The translations under genes were made by a program, and so were the position numbers. This document shows positions 1 through 11,800 of a stretch of DNA of 64,000 nucleotides, one piece after another. Source of the stretch: Bimastos eiseni (taxonomy: Eukaryota > Annelida > Clitellata > Crassiclitellata > Lumbricidae); contig OY365815.1 in NCBI GenBank assembly GCA_959347315.1, positions 14,675,459-14,739,458 on the forward strand, written 5' to 3'. Position 1 is the stretch's first letter; each line of letters opens with the position of its first letter. The notes below the pieces were generated by a model, which saw only the letters and a program-made list of their open reading frames with translations, was not told the DNA's origin and made no database searches.

Positions 1-3000
1 CTGTTAAATAATTTAGTAGTTTGTTAAACTTTTGATGTGATGTGGTGAAATATTGCTCATCATTAGTTTAAATAGTTTAATTGGAATGACTCAAAACCCT
101 AAAATAATTGGGGGGAAATTGTAAGTTTTTTAACCTATTATAGTATTATACATTGTTCTGAATTTCTTTCTAAACACAAAATATCTCTATATGCTTGTAT
201 TACCAAATTGTACACTGTCATACTAGTTAACATCATCGTCAGTCAGTTCATTTATGGGGACAATGTTGTAACAAGCAGTCACTTGTACTGGATTCTGGTC
301 CAAAAGGTTAGACTCATGACAAGTGGGTTCCTATCTGTTCCTCACCTCTTGCTATCTCATCACATTCAAAACTAAAACACTGCTTTTTCACAAATCCTAT
401 CCTGATTCATCCGCTTCCCCATACCTCCAACGTTGCTTCAACTCCAAATCTTGACCTCTGCCCATCGAGTTTGGTTATATTAAGCGACTGTGAATAAGGT
501 GATTCCCGCGACTTCACTTTCGTGGGCGCTGTATAAATGTTGAGTTTACGATTACGATACTAATACTTTATTTGAACAAGATCAAACTTGTGATTCCAAT
601 CAATCGCGGACCGGTACCGGGCAGCGGATCAGTTTAAATAACATTGAATGAGAGTATCAAGAATCCTACCGATGATTTCCCTGCGCCGTGTCTTGTGGGG
701 CTCCTCAGTGTACACCCACTCGAAGTCATTCTTCGATACTCGCTGTCCCATTGTGTTGAAGAATCAGATGCCTGTACGGTCTTCCGCGTTGTCGGTTTCT
801 CTTACTTCTTTCTCTTTCTTAATTCTGATCGTATTTAAAATGCCACTTATCACAACCCAAACCGCATCTTACCAGCATCTGTAGTCGTAGATTCACCATT
901 ATGAGAGGCTACATACGAGACGCAACAGATTTAATCAAGAGCGCCATCTTGTGTCTCATGAGACAGTTGAAAACTACATTACGGCAGTGAAAACAAAATT
1001 CTGGCGTAAAATCTTAGTTGCTTTTGTTTACTATGAGAATGAGTAACACTTCTTGTGTTTAATAAACCCTTTTACACAATGGGAATATTTGGTGTACCAT
1101 CAACTGCTAGATGGCAGTAAAGTTTCCTTTATGAAAATGACGTAGTACATATCTGATTCACGATGTCTAATCATGTCTGGCGGTTAAAGCACGACACCAG
1201 CACGATCGAGACGACGTTTAACCACGTGACGTGATGTACTAGACTGCACTACTTTGGATAAGGAAGTGGCAGTGTTAAAGACAAACGAAATAGGCCCTCC
1301 ATAAAACTGAAACTTCCATTAAAACTTTAGAAATGGAATGAATAAACGATGCGCCCCATTTCTATAGCGTCCTAGATTCTGGTAGCATCCTGTTCGATCC
1401 TGCAATAATTAGGCTAAATTGGATAAGGCCTAGATCCTCCACTGCAGTTCCTCTGTTTGATTGGGTGCCACGTTCTTTAAGGTCTCATAGTATGATCTTG
1501 GGAGCACGTGATTTAAAACTAGCCAATCCATCATGGATTAATATTATCGGAATAGTGAATCCCTCATTCATGATAGGCCTAATCATCCCACTCCACAAGT
1601 TGTCAGTAAGCCCTTAGGCCTACTAAAATTACGAAAGAAATTGGACTGTGAAAATAATATAATATTACGATGTCGGTCTTCAAATCAAACCATTTTTATT
1701 TTTAAGCATCAATCAGCACAGGTTAAAAACATCAAGGTAAGTGAAGAGACGAATACAGTATCATAAATGCAGAAGAAAAATCACAACAAATGACAGATGA
1801 GGTCTAGGCCTACCTGCTGTCGAGCAGGTACAGACCTTAATAGAAAAGAAGAAACAGCTAGGCCTAGGTTGTTGAATAGGAGGAAACTTTAAGGCTTTTT
1901 AAAAGAACCAATCCTATTGTAGGCAATCCAACCACTTCACCAGGTTATTTGCTCATTGGTTTCATACATAATTAGACCTATATAATTAGCAATCGATCAA
2001 TATATTTTTATTGTAACCAACCAGATTAACAGCAGTAGGATAAATTTTTTCAAGGTTCCTGTGACAATGTCACAATAGTAACAATTGGGAGCCCTGAAGT
2101 GATCCTAGAGTCCTAGAGCCTGCTAGCCAGGGTCACCTAAAGTACTTACTAATTATATTATACATGAATGACAGACGACTACCATAATTCGAAAATGATG
2201 AACAGTTTATTTGTCTTTATACTCGACTCAGTGTAATTGTCCCTTTACAGATAAGCATGCGTCAACCCACTCTGTCGTAAATGACCCGTGCATCATTAGC
2301 ATATCATTTGCATGTGCAACAACAATCAAAAGCCTAATTAGGCGCATTATTTACTGGAAAGGTTCAGTAAACACGGTCGTAATGCACTCAGCGCACGCAG
2401 GTTTAAGTTGGTTGATCCTGTCGAGCAGCTGAGGGGGTCCTACTCATTTGATCGTAGTCCTACCCACCCTACCGATTAGTACGTACTGCGTTTAGCTTTG
2501 CCTAGGCAATTAGGGCCTACCTGACTGGGTTGGAACTTGGATGTCTACCTGTATATGGGCCAACCCAGAAAACTGTGCAAATGGCAAATGCACGAACTAC
2601 CGGGCAGGCCTATTACCCCAAATCTTTCAATATCAACTGCGAATTTCACCACACTCGGAACAGCACTATGGGTGTCACGATATCATGTGAGTCTTCCCGA
2701 CCAGAGGCGTCTACACCATAAAAATCTTGGAGCAAATGCTCTATTCAAGAAATAGAGGAAGATCTAATATCTACAAGCATATGATACTAATTAGAGTAGG
2801 TCTAATTGAATTTCTTCATAATAATTATAGGCCTACCATTAAAACAATATAGTAGTCTTTGCAGGTGAGCCATTCTGCTTTATTCTGTAGAGCGCCAGTG
2901 TATGTGTTATTAGCTAGGTTCAATCTATCATTCATCCTTGGAAAATATTAGTCCATCTGTTAGATGTAATTGGGGCAGTTGTTTCGATGAATTAGGGGGG

Positions 3001-4060
3001 ATAGACGCCCCTATCCCCAACAGTCTAACCCCGGACTGAAATAATGTCTACCTCAGAGACTGATGTAAACCTGTCTGCATATTGAAATGCAGTTTTCCTA
3101 ATTAACGATACAAGGGCGACCCGACAAATATAAGTCGCTCCCCATTTCGCTTGACATTTAAGTTTAACTTTCAAGGATTTAAAATGTATATTATTGATGT
3201 CATTAATTCGATTCGATGCCTTTGTTTGTTCAATTGGACTGATTCATATGCAAGTAGCCTCTAGAAATTCGTTATAACTTATAACATTGGCTCTAGAGGC
3301 CCTAGAGTCCTCGACCCACTTGAATTTTCTTCATTATGAGTTGATATAATGCAACCATAAAATGATGTCGTGCGCGATCATGCATGCATGTCATCAAACG
3401 CGGCGGATAGGATAGAACACGTTCTTTATAGGCCAAGGCCCATGTCATTAAGAAAATGACCGTCGCCTTTAATTAGAATGCGCTACTGGAAAACGAATTA
3501 ATTATCTTGCTACATAACTATCTATGCATAGACAATGCATTTCAATTACAAGTTTGCTACCGGATAAGCTGGTTTCTGAACGATCCTATGGTCAGAAATG
3601 CTTATCTAATTCACTCGTTGGCAGTCACTTCCTTAAACCGGCTAACACCAGCGTCAATGTAAATCTTTGCGGATTAGACTCTCATTCAAATGGTATTAGC
3701 TAGGCCTAGGTCACGATGATGGACCATTTATTGCTATTCGTCTCAAGTATATAAATGGTCACTCATAGACAATTAGGTTGTTGGCAGATACAAATTATAA
3801 GGAACTAGAATAAATAAAACAACTCACTTCCTGATACGAGTGAACACTCTTTGGCTTCATCTTGATCCTACTTTGCTGACAAATCTTATCATTATTAGTA
3901 TAAATAATTAGTCACCAGCTTACCATTATAGCCTAATAATAATAACAATGATAATGGGGATCATGTATAGGCCTACCTCGGGGCCTAAATTTTTTAAAAA
4001 TATAATAACAATAATAGCGCGAGGCTTCTTTTCTTTTCCAGCGTTTATCTATCTGTATTC
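1..4060. other. Intergenic region upstream of the array, no gene seen
   Basis: Only short chance ORFs occur here. The DNA is AT-rich with frequent AGGCCTA/TAGGCC words. Apart from the retroelement tail near 330-560, I recognise nothing. Confidence 0.6.
330..560 (+). mobile_element. LINE-like 3' tail remnant
   Basis: The segment ends CTGTGAATAAGGTGATTCCC, then GCGACTTC, GTGGGCGCTGT and an ACGATTACGAT tail. The same ending recurs at 10971-11050 (CTGTGAATAAGCTGGTTCCC ... GGGCGCTGTAGAAATG ... ATTACGATTACGAT). A short tandem TTACGA tail is typical of CR1/L2-type non-LTR elements. The 5' part translates to a degraded peptide rich in F, N and P, like other LINE tails in this window. The element is severely truncated. 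Confidence 0.5.
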
Positions 4061-4203
4061 AACGGTATAATCTTGTGGCCTTCCAGGACACCTTCCCTCA
4101 CCCCCAGAAGACGAGGCCTGACCATCCGGACAACGGTTTTAACATAATAATAGTAATCTCTAAGTCCTTGGGGAGATGGAGTACTTCAGGGCAAAAGAAA
4201 TAA
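4060..4203 (+). mobile_element. 3' end of a TAA-associated retroelement (R4-like)
   Basis: AATCTCTAAGTCCTTGGGGA ... TTCAGGGCAAAAGAAATAAA runs straight into a TAA tract. The reverse complement of 44707-44770 reads AATCTCTAAGTCCCCGAGGA ... CTCAGAGCAAAAATAATAAT. The two are therefore 3' ends of one family, and both abut TAA repeats. Confidence 0.5.
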
Positions 4204-4265
<62 letters not shown>

Positions 4266-4340
4266 TGATAATAATAATAATAATTATTATTATTATTATT
4301 ATTATTTTATTATTATTATTATTTTTGTTACTATTACTAT
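4203..4340. repeat. (AAT)n followed by (ATT)n, self-complementary tract
   Basis: About 75 bp of AAT repeats, interrupted by GATGAT, pass into about 45 bp of ATT repeats and then GTT repeats. The AAT and ATT halves can pair as a long AT hairpin. Confidence 0.9.
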
Positions 4341-4926
4341 TGTTGTTGTTGTTGTTATCAGGTGTTTGCTAGTCATAAGACTATAGAAATTGTTTTGATT
4401 ATACTGACGAAGAAAAGAAAGAGTGATCGGGAGTCGGTGAATCCAATGATCCCCTCCCCATCCATTCCCATATATCGTCCTTCCTTGTCCAACCCTGTCT
4501 GCCTGCCTATCCTCTGCTACTTCACCTCCCCTTCACATTGCTCCTCCGGGATCTCCTTTCCCACCGCTCTCTGTCTCCACGACATGCATTTCTGTTATAT
4601 TAATAATTATTATAATAGAAAATAACTGTCTGTAATGACGTCAATCTGTCCGGTGACGCTGCTTCCTCATCGCGTCATTCGCCAGAGGGCGACAGCGCAC
4701 GTGATGCCAGTTCTTCGATCAAATCGTTGAATCAGGAATGCCATCGTATACCATCGATGCCATCGTGGGGTGTGCATTTTGGGCCGGTGGGTGGGGGTAC
4801 GGTGGAATGGCATGGGTGAGTATGTCACTGACTGACTGAGAGGGTCAGTGAGTGCAATAGCTCGAAATTCACGGTGATTCGTTGAGCAACATTGGTTGCC
4901 CTAATTACCCACACTGGCCAACCGGA

Positions 4927-5321
4927 TGCATAAAAAGTCAGTGTTTAGCTGTTTTGGGGACATCATTACGCATGTAACTCGTATATTGGAATATGCAGGC
5001 GTAACAGATAACAGAAACAACGTATTTCGCTTACACATCTGAGAGACATCGACAGAACAGCTACGAACAGCAACATTCAGAAATCTCTGATGACTAAGTG
5101 AAAGTTTTTCCCACAGGACTTCAGAGGGATCATCGAAAGACGAAAAAAGTCTGCCTACAAGCTGTCCTGCTGGTTTTCCACATTCTATCGAGGCCCGTAC
5201 CAGACAGCTTTGTCAAAAGGTCATAGATGTCTGACAAAGCATAGAATCTTTACATACATTGCCGGACACTATAAAGAATTCTTGGAACACGGGGCATTAG
5301 AATCAAGACCACTGTGTGGAA
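4927..5321 (+). promoter_or_regulatory. Candidate gene A core promoter and 5' UTR
   Basis: GCATAAAAAG at about 4929 is a TATA-like box some 390 bp before the gene A ATG. The intervening leader contains very short upstream ORFs, for example the ATG TCT GAC ... TAG that begins in TCATAGATGTCTGAC near 5227. The transcription start is not visible from sequence, so this is a weak call based on position and on the similar distance seen for gene B. Confidence 0.3.
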
Positions 5322-5838
5322 ATGGCTCTAGACGACAAACAAATCACAGGCCTGATTTTCGATGAGTTAAAAGAAGTGGATGAGACACGAAACGAACGAA
5401 CAGATGTTTCTGCAGGAAGAAAGCTCCATTCTCTTCCACCTGGAAAACTCTATCACATTTTCTTTTCTTATTGCTCTGAAGATCAAGATTGGGTGAGGGA
5501 AATGGTCGATAAACTCGAATCATCAGAGTATGGCTTCAAGTGTTGCTATGCTGACAGAGATTTCGACCTTGGGATTCCAGTGTTTCAGAACATCACGAAA
5601 TGTATCCACACCAGTAAGAGAACGGTCATCGTTATGTCTCCGGAATTCCTTCAAAGTCCTTGGTGTAGCTACGAAACACGAATTACACTGGAACTGGACT
5701 TGGACACCAGACAAAGATTACTTATTCCAGTGATGCTACGCAGTTGCAGGGTTCCAGACTACATCGGGAGACTGACTTACATGGACGTACAGAACGAACA
5801 TTTTATTGGACGATTTGTGGCAGCAATTGAAGAGGACG
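5322..5838 (+). CDS. Gene A exon 1: N-terminal leader plus TIR domain
   Basis: The exon encodes a 43-residue acidic, low-complexity leader with no signal peptide, then the TIR domain. Box 1 reads LYHIFFSYCSED, the box 2/BB loop reads YADRDFDLGIPV, and the alpha-helical SPEFLQSPWCSYE segment follows. The domain ends at HFIGRFVAAIEED, where TLRs carry the FW of box 3. The proline of the usual RDxxPG BB loop is replaced by leucine (RDFDLG). Glu118 in WCSYE sits where TIR NADases have their catalytic glutamate, but signalling TLRs share this residue, so activity cannot be claimed. The exon ends one base into a codon at a strong GTAAGT donor (5839). The core is almost identical to the gene B exon. 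Confidence 0.93.
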
Positions 5839-8800
5839 GTAAGTTTATATTCCAGCAGCATTTCACGTGATGTAAGTTAGACCCGAATATTGATAAGTAA
5901 ACTGTTGTCGGCTAATTGCTAATTTTTATTGCTAATTACCACTTCTGAAAGACATAGTGTAGGAATGAACAACACCAATTAAAGTCATAGTTGAAAGGCA
6001 GCCCCTGAGATGAGGGAGCGGGATATCACCCTAAGTTGCCGAAGCTGATTGTAGCAGCTGCGGAAAATGAAATTGCTATGTTGGACAAATATGTGCTAGC
6101 TCCTAGTCTAAGGTACTTTCAAGTCTAGGACTGAGGATCAGAAGGGGGCTGTTGGTATTTCAGGACGAATAAACAGCACAAATTAAATAATAAGTCATGG
6201 TAGAAAGACGGTGGAAAGACATCAAAGCAAATGAATAGGTGTTGGAAACTGCAGATGTGGAAAGAAAATTCTTAGGTGCAGTAAAAGAAGCGAAGATGAA
6301 GTATTTTGGACATGCTATGAGGAAAGAAGGGGGAGGTATAGAGAAAGAGATAATACAAGGAACAATAGAGGGTGCTAGAGGAAGGGGAAGACCAGGAAAA
6401 AACTGGCTGGATAATATCAGAAAATGGATGGACACGTCAACAAACAGATGATGAAGGCTACAGAGATCAGGCAGAATTGGAGAAGGATTGTGCATGAAGC
6501 GGACTACCTTCGTACCGAATACGGCTAAAGAACAGAACAGAAGAAATGCAGCACCTTGGACGGGGAGCGGGATATCATATCACCATACGTTGCCGAAGCA
6601 GCTGCGGAAAATGAGATTGCTACGTTGGAGAAATTTAAGCTCCTAGTCTAAGATTATTTTCATGTCTAGGACTGAGGATGAGAAGGTGGGTTGCGGATAT
6701 TTCAGGGCGAGTTGCGAATCAAAGCATCTACTGAGTAAGTTGGACAGCAACAATCTAACTACTTGTTTCGGTATGACCACATGCCAAAATTGCAGCTTAT
6801 CTCTTACGTTGAAAGCATAATTCTGCCGCAAACCTGAGGCTTGACACAAATGAAGTGGTTGGGTGGTATGTGCAGATGCTACCAGGAGTACAACCACCAA
6901 GTCGACAAAAATCGAACATCTAATGGTGTAAATTAAAGAATTGGCTATTCAATGCACTGGTAGCAATGATGACGACGATGATGACAACGACGATGTGTGA
7001 TAATGATGACAGAATTCATTTGCGATGAATACAAGCTGAAAAGTCTAGCAGCTGGAGTCGTGTCATCCGCTTCAGGTGCAATGAAGTTAGCCTACGGGAT
7101 AATCAAGCAAGGTTGAAATGTAGATATTATCTTGATTCTTGGTGGACACTGTGCTATATTAAAAATAGTCATCTTAAGCTATGGTTTTGTCGTCATAGAT
7201 GTCTCTTATGGGTGTCTCTTAGCTGAGTTCACGCATTTATTTGCTTGGGCTACGAAACTGGTAGCCTACGGTTTTAAATGTTAATTATGCCAATGTAATT
7301 ACAGCTTCACCCAGTTCGATGCTGCAAGAAACTATCGGTAGTTCCGCAATTATGGCAGGCATTCCATTCCAGTACAACCCATGTAAGTAATGTCCTTTTA
7401 CATGTTTTGAAATAGTCACATCCCTTCATCCCAATGGTAGTCGATTGATTATCATTGTGGAATAATTATAGATACTGCGACTCTATAAATTCATCATTGT
7501 CCTGAACCTCCATTAGACGCTATACCATATCCTTAACATCCTATAATTGTCCATAAGTATATCACACATCTAATTCGTAACTGGGATATAATTTATATGT
7601 GTTGCAAAGCCAAACTCCGCCATTGGTTGTACCCTGCCATTGCCAATCCCAAGTCTGGATAAAGAAGTAGGGCGACGCTAATGGTCTTTGTTATCACGCG
7701 GTGTCGTTAAACTGCAACTACCACCACATGTAGCAATGCGAAGATGCACTGAAGGCGATGAGGAGGAGAAGAATATTGTTGTTTTCGTTGTTGTTGTTAT
7801 TGTTGGTGGTGGTGGTGGTGGTGATGATGATGATGATGACGACGACGACGAGGAGGACGTTGACGATGACGTTGACGACGATTCTGCCTGAGGTTCTAAT
7901 GGCCTGGGATCCGGGTACCTGCTGGTCGTGGTTGGTCATAGTTATCCGGCGCAGTCGCTTTTTGAGGCATTGACCGAATTTGTGAATCTGCTTCTACGTG
8001 TCCGCGCGCGGTTTGACGAATATTGTTTGGAGGCAATATGATTTCCCTCAGTAAAAAGTCCGCGGATTGAGTTGTTTCAGTTTAACGGCGCTGTATGATC
8101 GCAGAGATCATTAGCGTCGCCCTCCTTCTTTATCTAGGATTGTAACTGGCACTGGCTAATTGCAAACCTTTGCATTAACTTAAAATGATTGAGTGTCTAC
8201 TATCTAGGCCCAACTGTAGACGTTGAGGCTAATGAACGTTTGTTATGTTTGGAGATTCCCTATCTGTTGGCTCATTTGGCAGCTGGGTCCTTATCTCCAG
8301 CAACAGAAGACGTTCGTTCATCACGAACAATTCTTGTTTCCGAATTGGCCAGAAAAAAAACAATAAGATAAATTAGTTGAATAATGATGATCTGTGCTTT
8401 CACACAGTGTCGTTAAACTGCAACTACTATTATTTTAACTGGTCAGAGTTCAAAATTTACATAACAATGAGCCCTATGTGAGAAAATTGCTTGCTGAATA
8501 GTAAGCCAATGCAAGGTTTTGAGCATATGAGTTGGATGCTGATATGTCATATCTAACATACCCCAGATATCGTATCGTATCTGGTTATTCATATAGCGCT
8601 CCTTGCAGTATTAGCTATTCGGAAGCGCTCTCAGCGTGACAACCCAGAGTAAATAAGAGTCTTCAGGCAACGAAGGGATGCTCGTGGGAGCCCGATTAAA
8701 AGCTTGCTACGGATAATGGAGGGGAGGTCATTCCACATAGAAGGGTCCACGATGGCAAAGGCACGGTGTAGCTTTACCCTGTTGAGTTCTAAGGACAGAG

Positions 8801-11800
8801 AGGAGTACCGGATCCAGTTCACAGGACTTCTGGTTTGAAGAACTGAGAACTCGACGAAGTTCATCCTTGGTGATGGGGTGAAAGTCATCGAACTTAAATT
8901 TAGCAATAGAGAAGTAAGGTAGTGGAGCGTCAGAAGTAGAAGCACGCACACTTGCTATTTGCTCAGTCACCATCTTGAGGAAGTCGTCGGCAGAGAAGAC
9001 GGGGAGGCAGGCGAGCGGGAGGAATGGCCCATGAGGCCAGAGATGGAAGACCAAAGGCGTTTCGGGTTATTTTCATTTCGAGCGACGAGGTGCCCCCAGA
9101 ACTCGACCTCTTTGTGACGATAAAGACGATGTAGTGACTGCAGTTGAATGACCCATGTCAGGCGGTCAGCAGGGTCCCGTGAGCGACGGTGGTGTCTTTC
9201 GAGACACCGCGTGCGACGACGAACAGGCGACATTCACCATCGAATTAAGCTGCAAGAGGTCGAATACGCGTTTTAAACGTCTTCAGAGGCAGTAAATTAT
9301 CCACCAGATCGCTATATCATATAGCCTAACCGGTAGGTCTTAATATTGTTCGTTACATTTTTCTTCCTGCACCCACCAGCCCCTATCCTGTTACCGGTAT
9401 GCCAGAAATCTGTTAATTTTAGCGGACAACGCGCAGCATATTAGATTTTTGTCTCTGTCAGTGATTCGTAAATGAGCGCATCAGACACCTCTGCTTTTAA
9501 GGTTGTCAAAAATGTTAAAATCACGGTCCGGGCACCCGTCGACCCGCAGACATTTTATTAGAAAATGTAGGGAATTGCGCATTTTTACGGAATGTCGGGC
9601 ACTCGAGACCCGATTTCATTGCCCGGGCAGTCAGCTAATATGACCAACGGAACAGTTTTGGGTATACATTTAGGTAAAATCGCGCATTTTTACCGAATGT
9701 CGGGTACCAGAGAATCGATTTCATTACCCGGGCAGTCTGCCTCGAGCAGGTACCCATTAAAGCAGCCTTACTCTGCTTATCACTCGTCTCAGTCGTGTTT
9801 CAGTTTTACACAACAGGCTTTTAACACCAAATTGAAGTGACGTCTCACCTCTTCAGGAATCCTTACCATAAATTTCCTAATTCATTCAATTTTTTTCGCT
9901 TTCGAGGCTTCGTCGTTCTCAGCAGCCACTCTGTCTCCCCCTGCATGATCTTTTAGGCAACCGGACTCGATCTCCACTAGATATCGATCTATGGACTCTC
10001 CCTGTGATACGGTGAAGCGCTGGTGAATAAGTTGGAACCCTGTGCTTAGCTATAGAATAGCGATTTAGATAATATGAGTTTACAACGATTATGAAACGCT
10101 CTTAATTATGCGATTTAAAGATTTCCACAACACGGATGAAGTCGTTGAAGTGACCATCTATAGAGGATGTGACTTTACTTCAGGTTCTCAGCATGAACTT
10201 ATGCCAAATGAATTGATGCGAAACGGGCTGCAGGTAGGACTCTAATTACTTATGATAAATAAATAAAATAGACCCTAACGTTTATCTCCCGAACTAGATA
10301 ATCTGCTTGGGGTAAAAAAAAGTCGTGCTTTTGTAAGGCATCACTTCACAAATAAGACTCATTTACGAACTGGAATCAACAATGCCATGAAGTGTGTCTA
10401 TCATTCACGATTACGTGCAGCTACTTCTGTATTCAATTAAGATGTTTAAGTAAAGGTTACTCGTCTTATCCCTATAATACAAGACCACCTTGCCTCAGTT
10501 CTCGGGACATCATTAGCCACTGCTTACGTCATAATTGTTTAAATGGATCTGTAGCCTATCTATAGCCCGAAGGGTCATTCAAGACGGCGTCCAACAAGGC
10601 AGCCGATAGCAGAAATTGTCAACATTTCAAGAACCATTCGACTTAGAAAGATGTTTTGGTGACAAACCGTAGACTTCAATGCATGCTTATGAACAGAATA
10701 ACAATCTACCCTATTATGACCACGATAGAAAGGTCGCTTTCAAAATGGCGTAATACTCCACCCAGAAGGGAGTGTTTTGTGTAAAACTCTAGGTTATCTT
10801 GTATGTTTATTAACAGAGTAACAGTTTACCTTATTAAGACCACAATCGAAGAGGGATATTTTAAATGGCGTCCAACATGGCCGCCGAAAGCTAAAATTGC
10901 CAATATCTTATAAACTGTTATATCCAAAAGGGTTACGTGTTTTCCCCCATTAGATTGACGCGACTTTACCGCCTGTGAATAAGCTGGTTCCCGCGACTAC
11001 GCTTTTTTGGGCGCTGTAGAAATGCTGAGCTTACAATTACGATTACGATAAAACTGTGTGCACAATCGTATGATGTAGTTCGTAAATCGAATAAGATTTC
11101 TTAATTTCCGAAATGACTACGATAGATAATGTTAACATTCCACAACCCAATGACGTAAGCCTTTCCAAAGCTAAATGTTGGCACTTAATTCAGTAACACT
11201 GATTGCAGATTCAGCAATAACTTAATACAACATATTCCATTACTCTTAATAATTATTATTTTTATTTCAGATTACTCTGAGCGAATATCGAGAAATAATG
11301 ACATCTATAGCACGTATATTTTACGTGCGATGTCATGGATGTTTCAACAAAACGCTGTACCTAGTTCTTGGTGTAGGCATATTGATTGCCGCAACAGTTA
11401 CCGCTTTCATTTACTTTCCTAACGTGCAATTCTTCGACAAAACAATCGGAATAACTTCAGTAACTTTGTTCGTGTCTGTCATAGTTCTAATAGTCGTCTA
11501 CAGTATGTGCACATTGCTGGTAAGTTTCCGTTTTATGCTTATAGATGTAAACTCGTGTACCATCTAGCCGTAATGCAGTGTGCTGGATATGCACGTCTAA
11601 ACATTATACACGGACCTATGCACAGAACTGGAAAGTCCTTATGTAACGTCGTGTCACAAAGTTTTTGGCGAAAACTGTGAGCAAGAAATTTTAACATCTT
11701 GTTGACATGGGTCTACGCGTAGGAATCTTACAGAGATTCCTATAAAGCTCCACATAATTTCCTCAAACATTGCAATAACCGACATTTATAACCATAACCA

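Noticed and set aside
5523..5714. Minus-strand frames opposite TIR exons (also 23448-23642 and 38915-39250)
   Set aside because: Antisense shadows of the conserved TIR exons; they mirror the sense-strand conservation.
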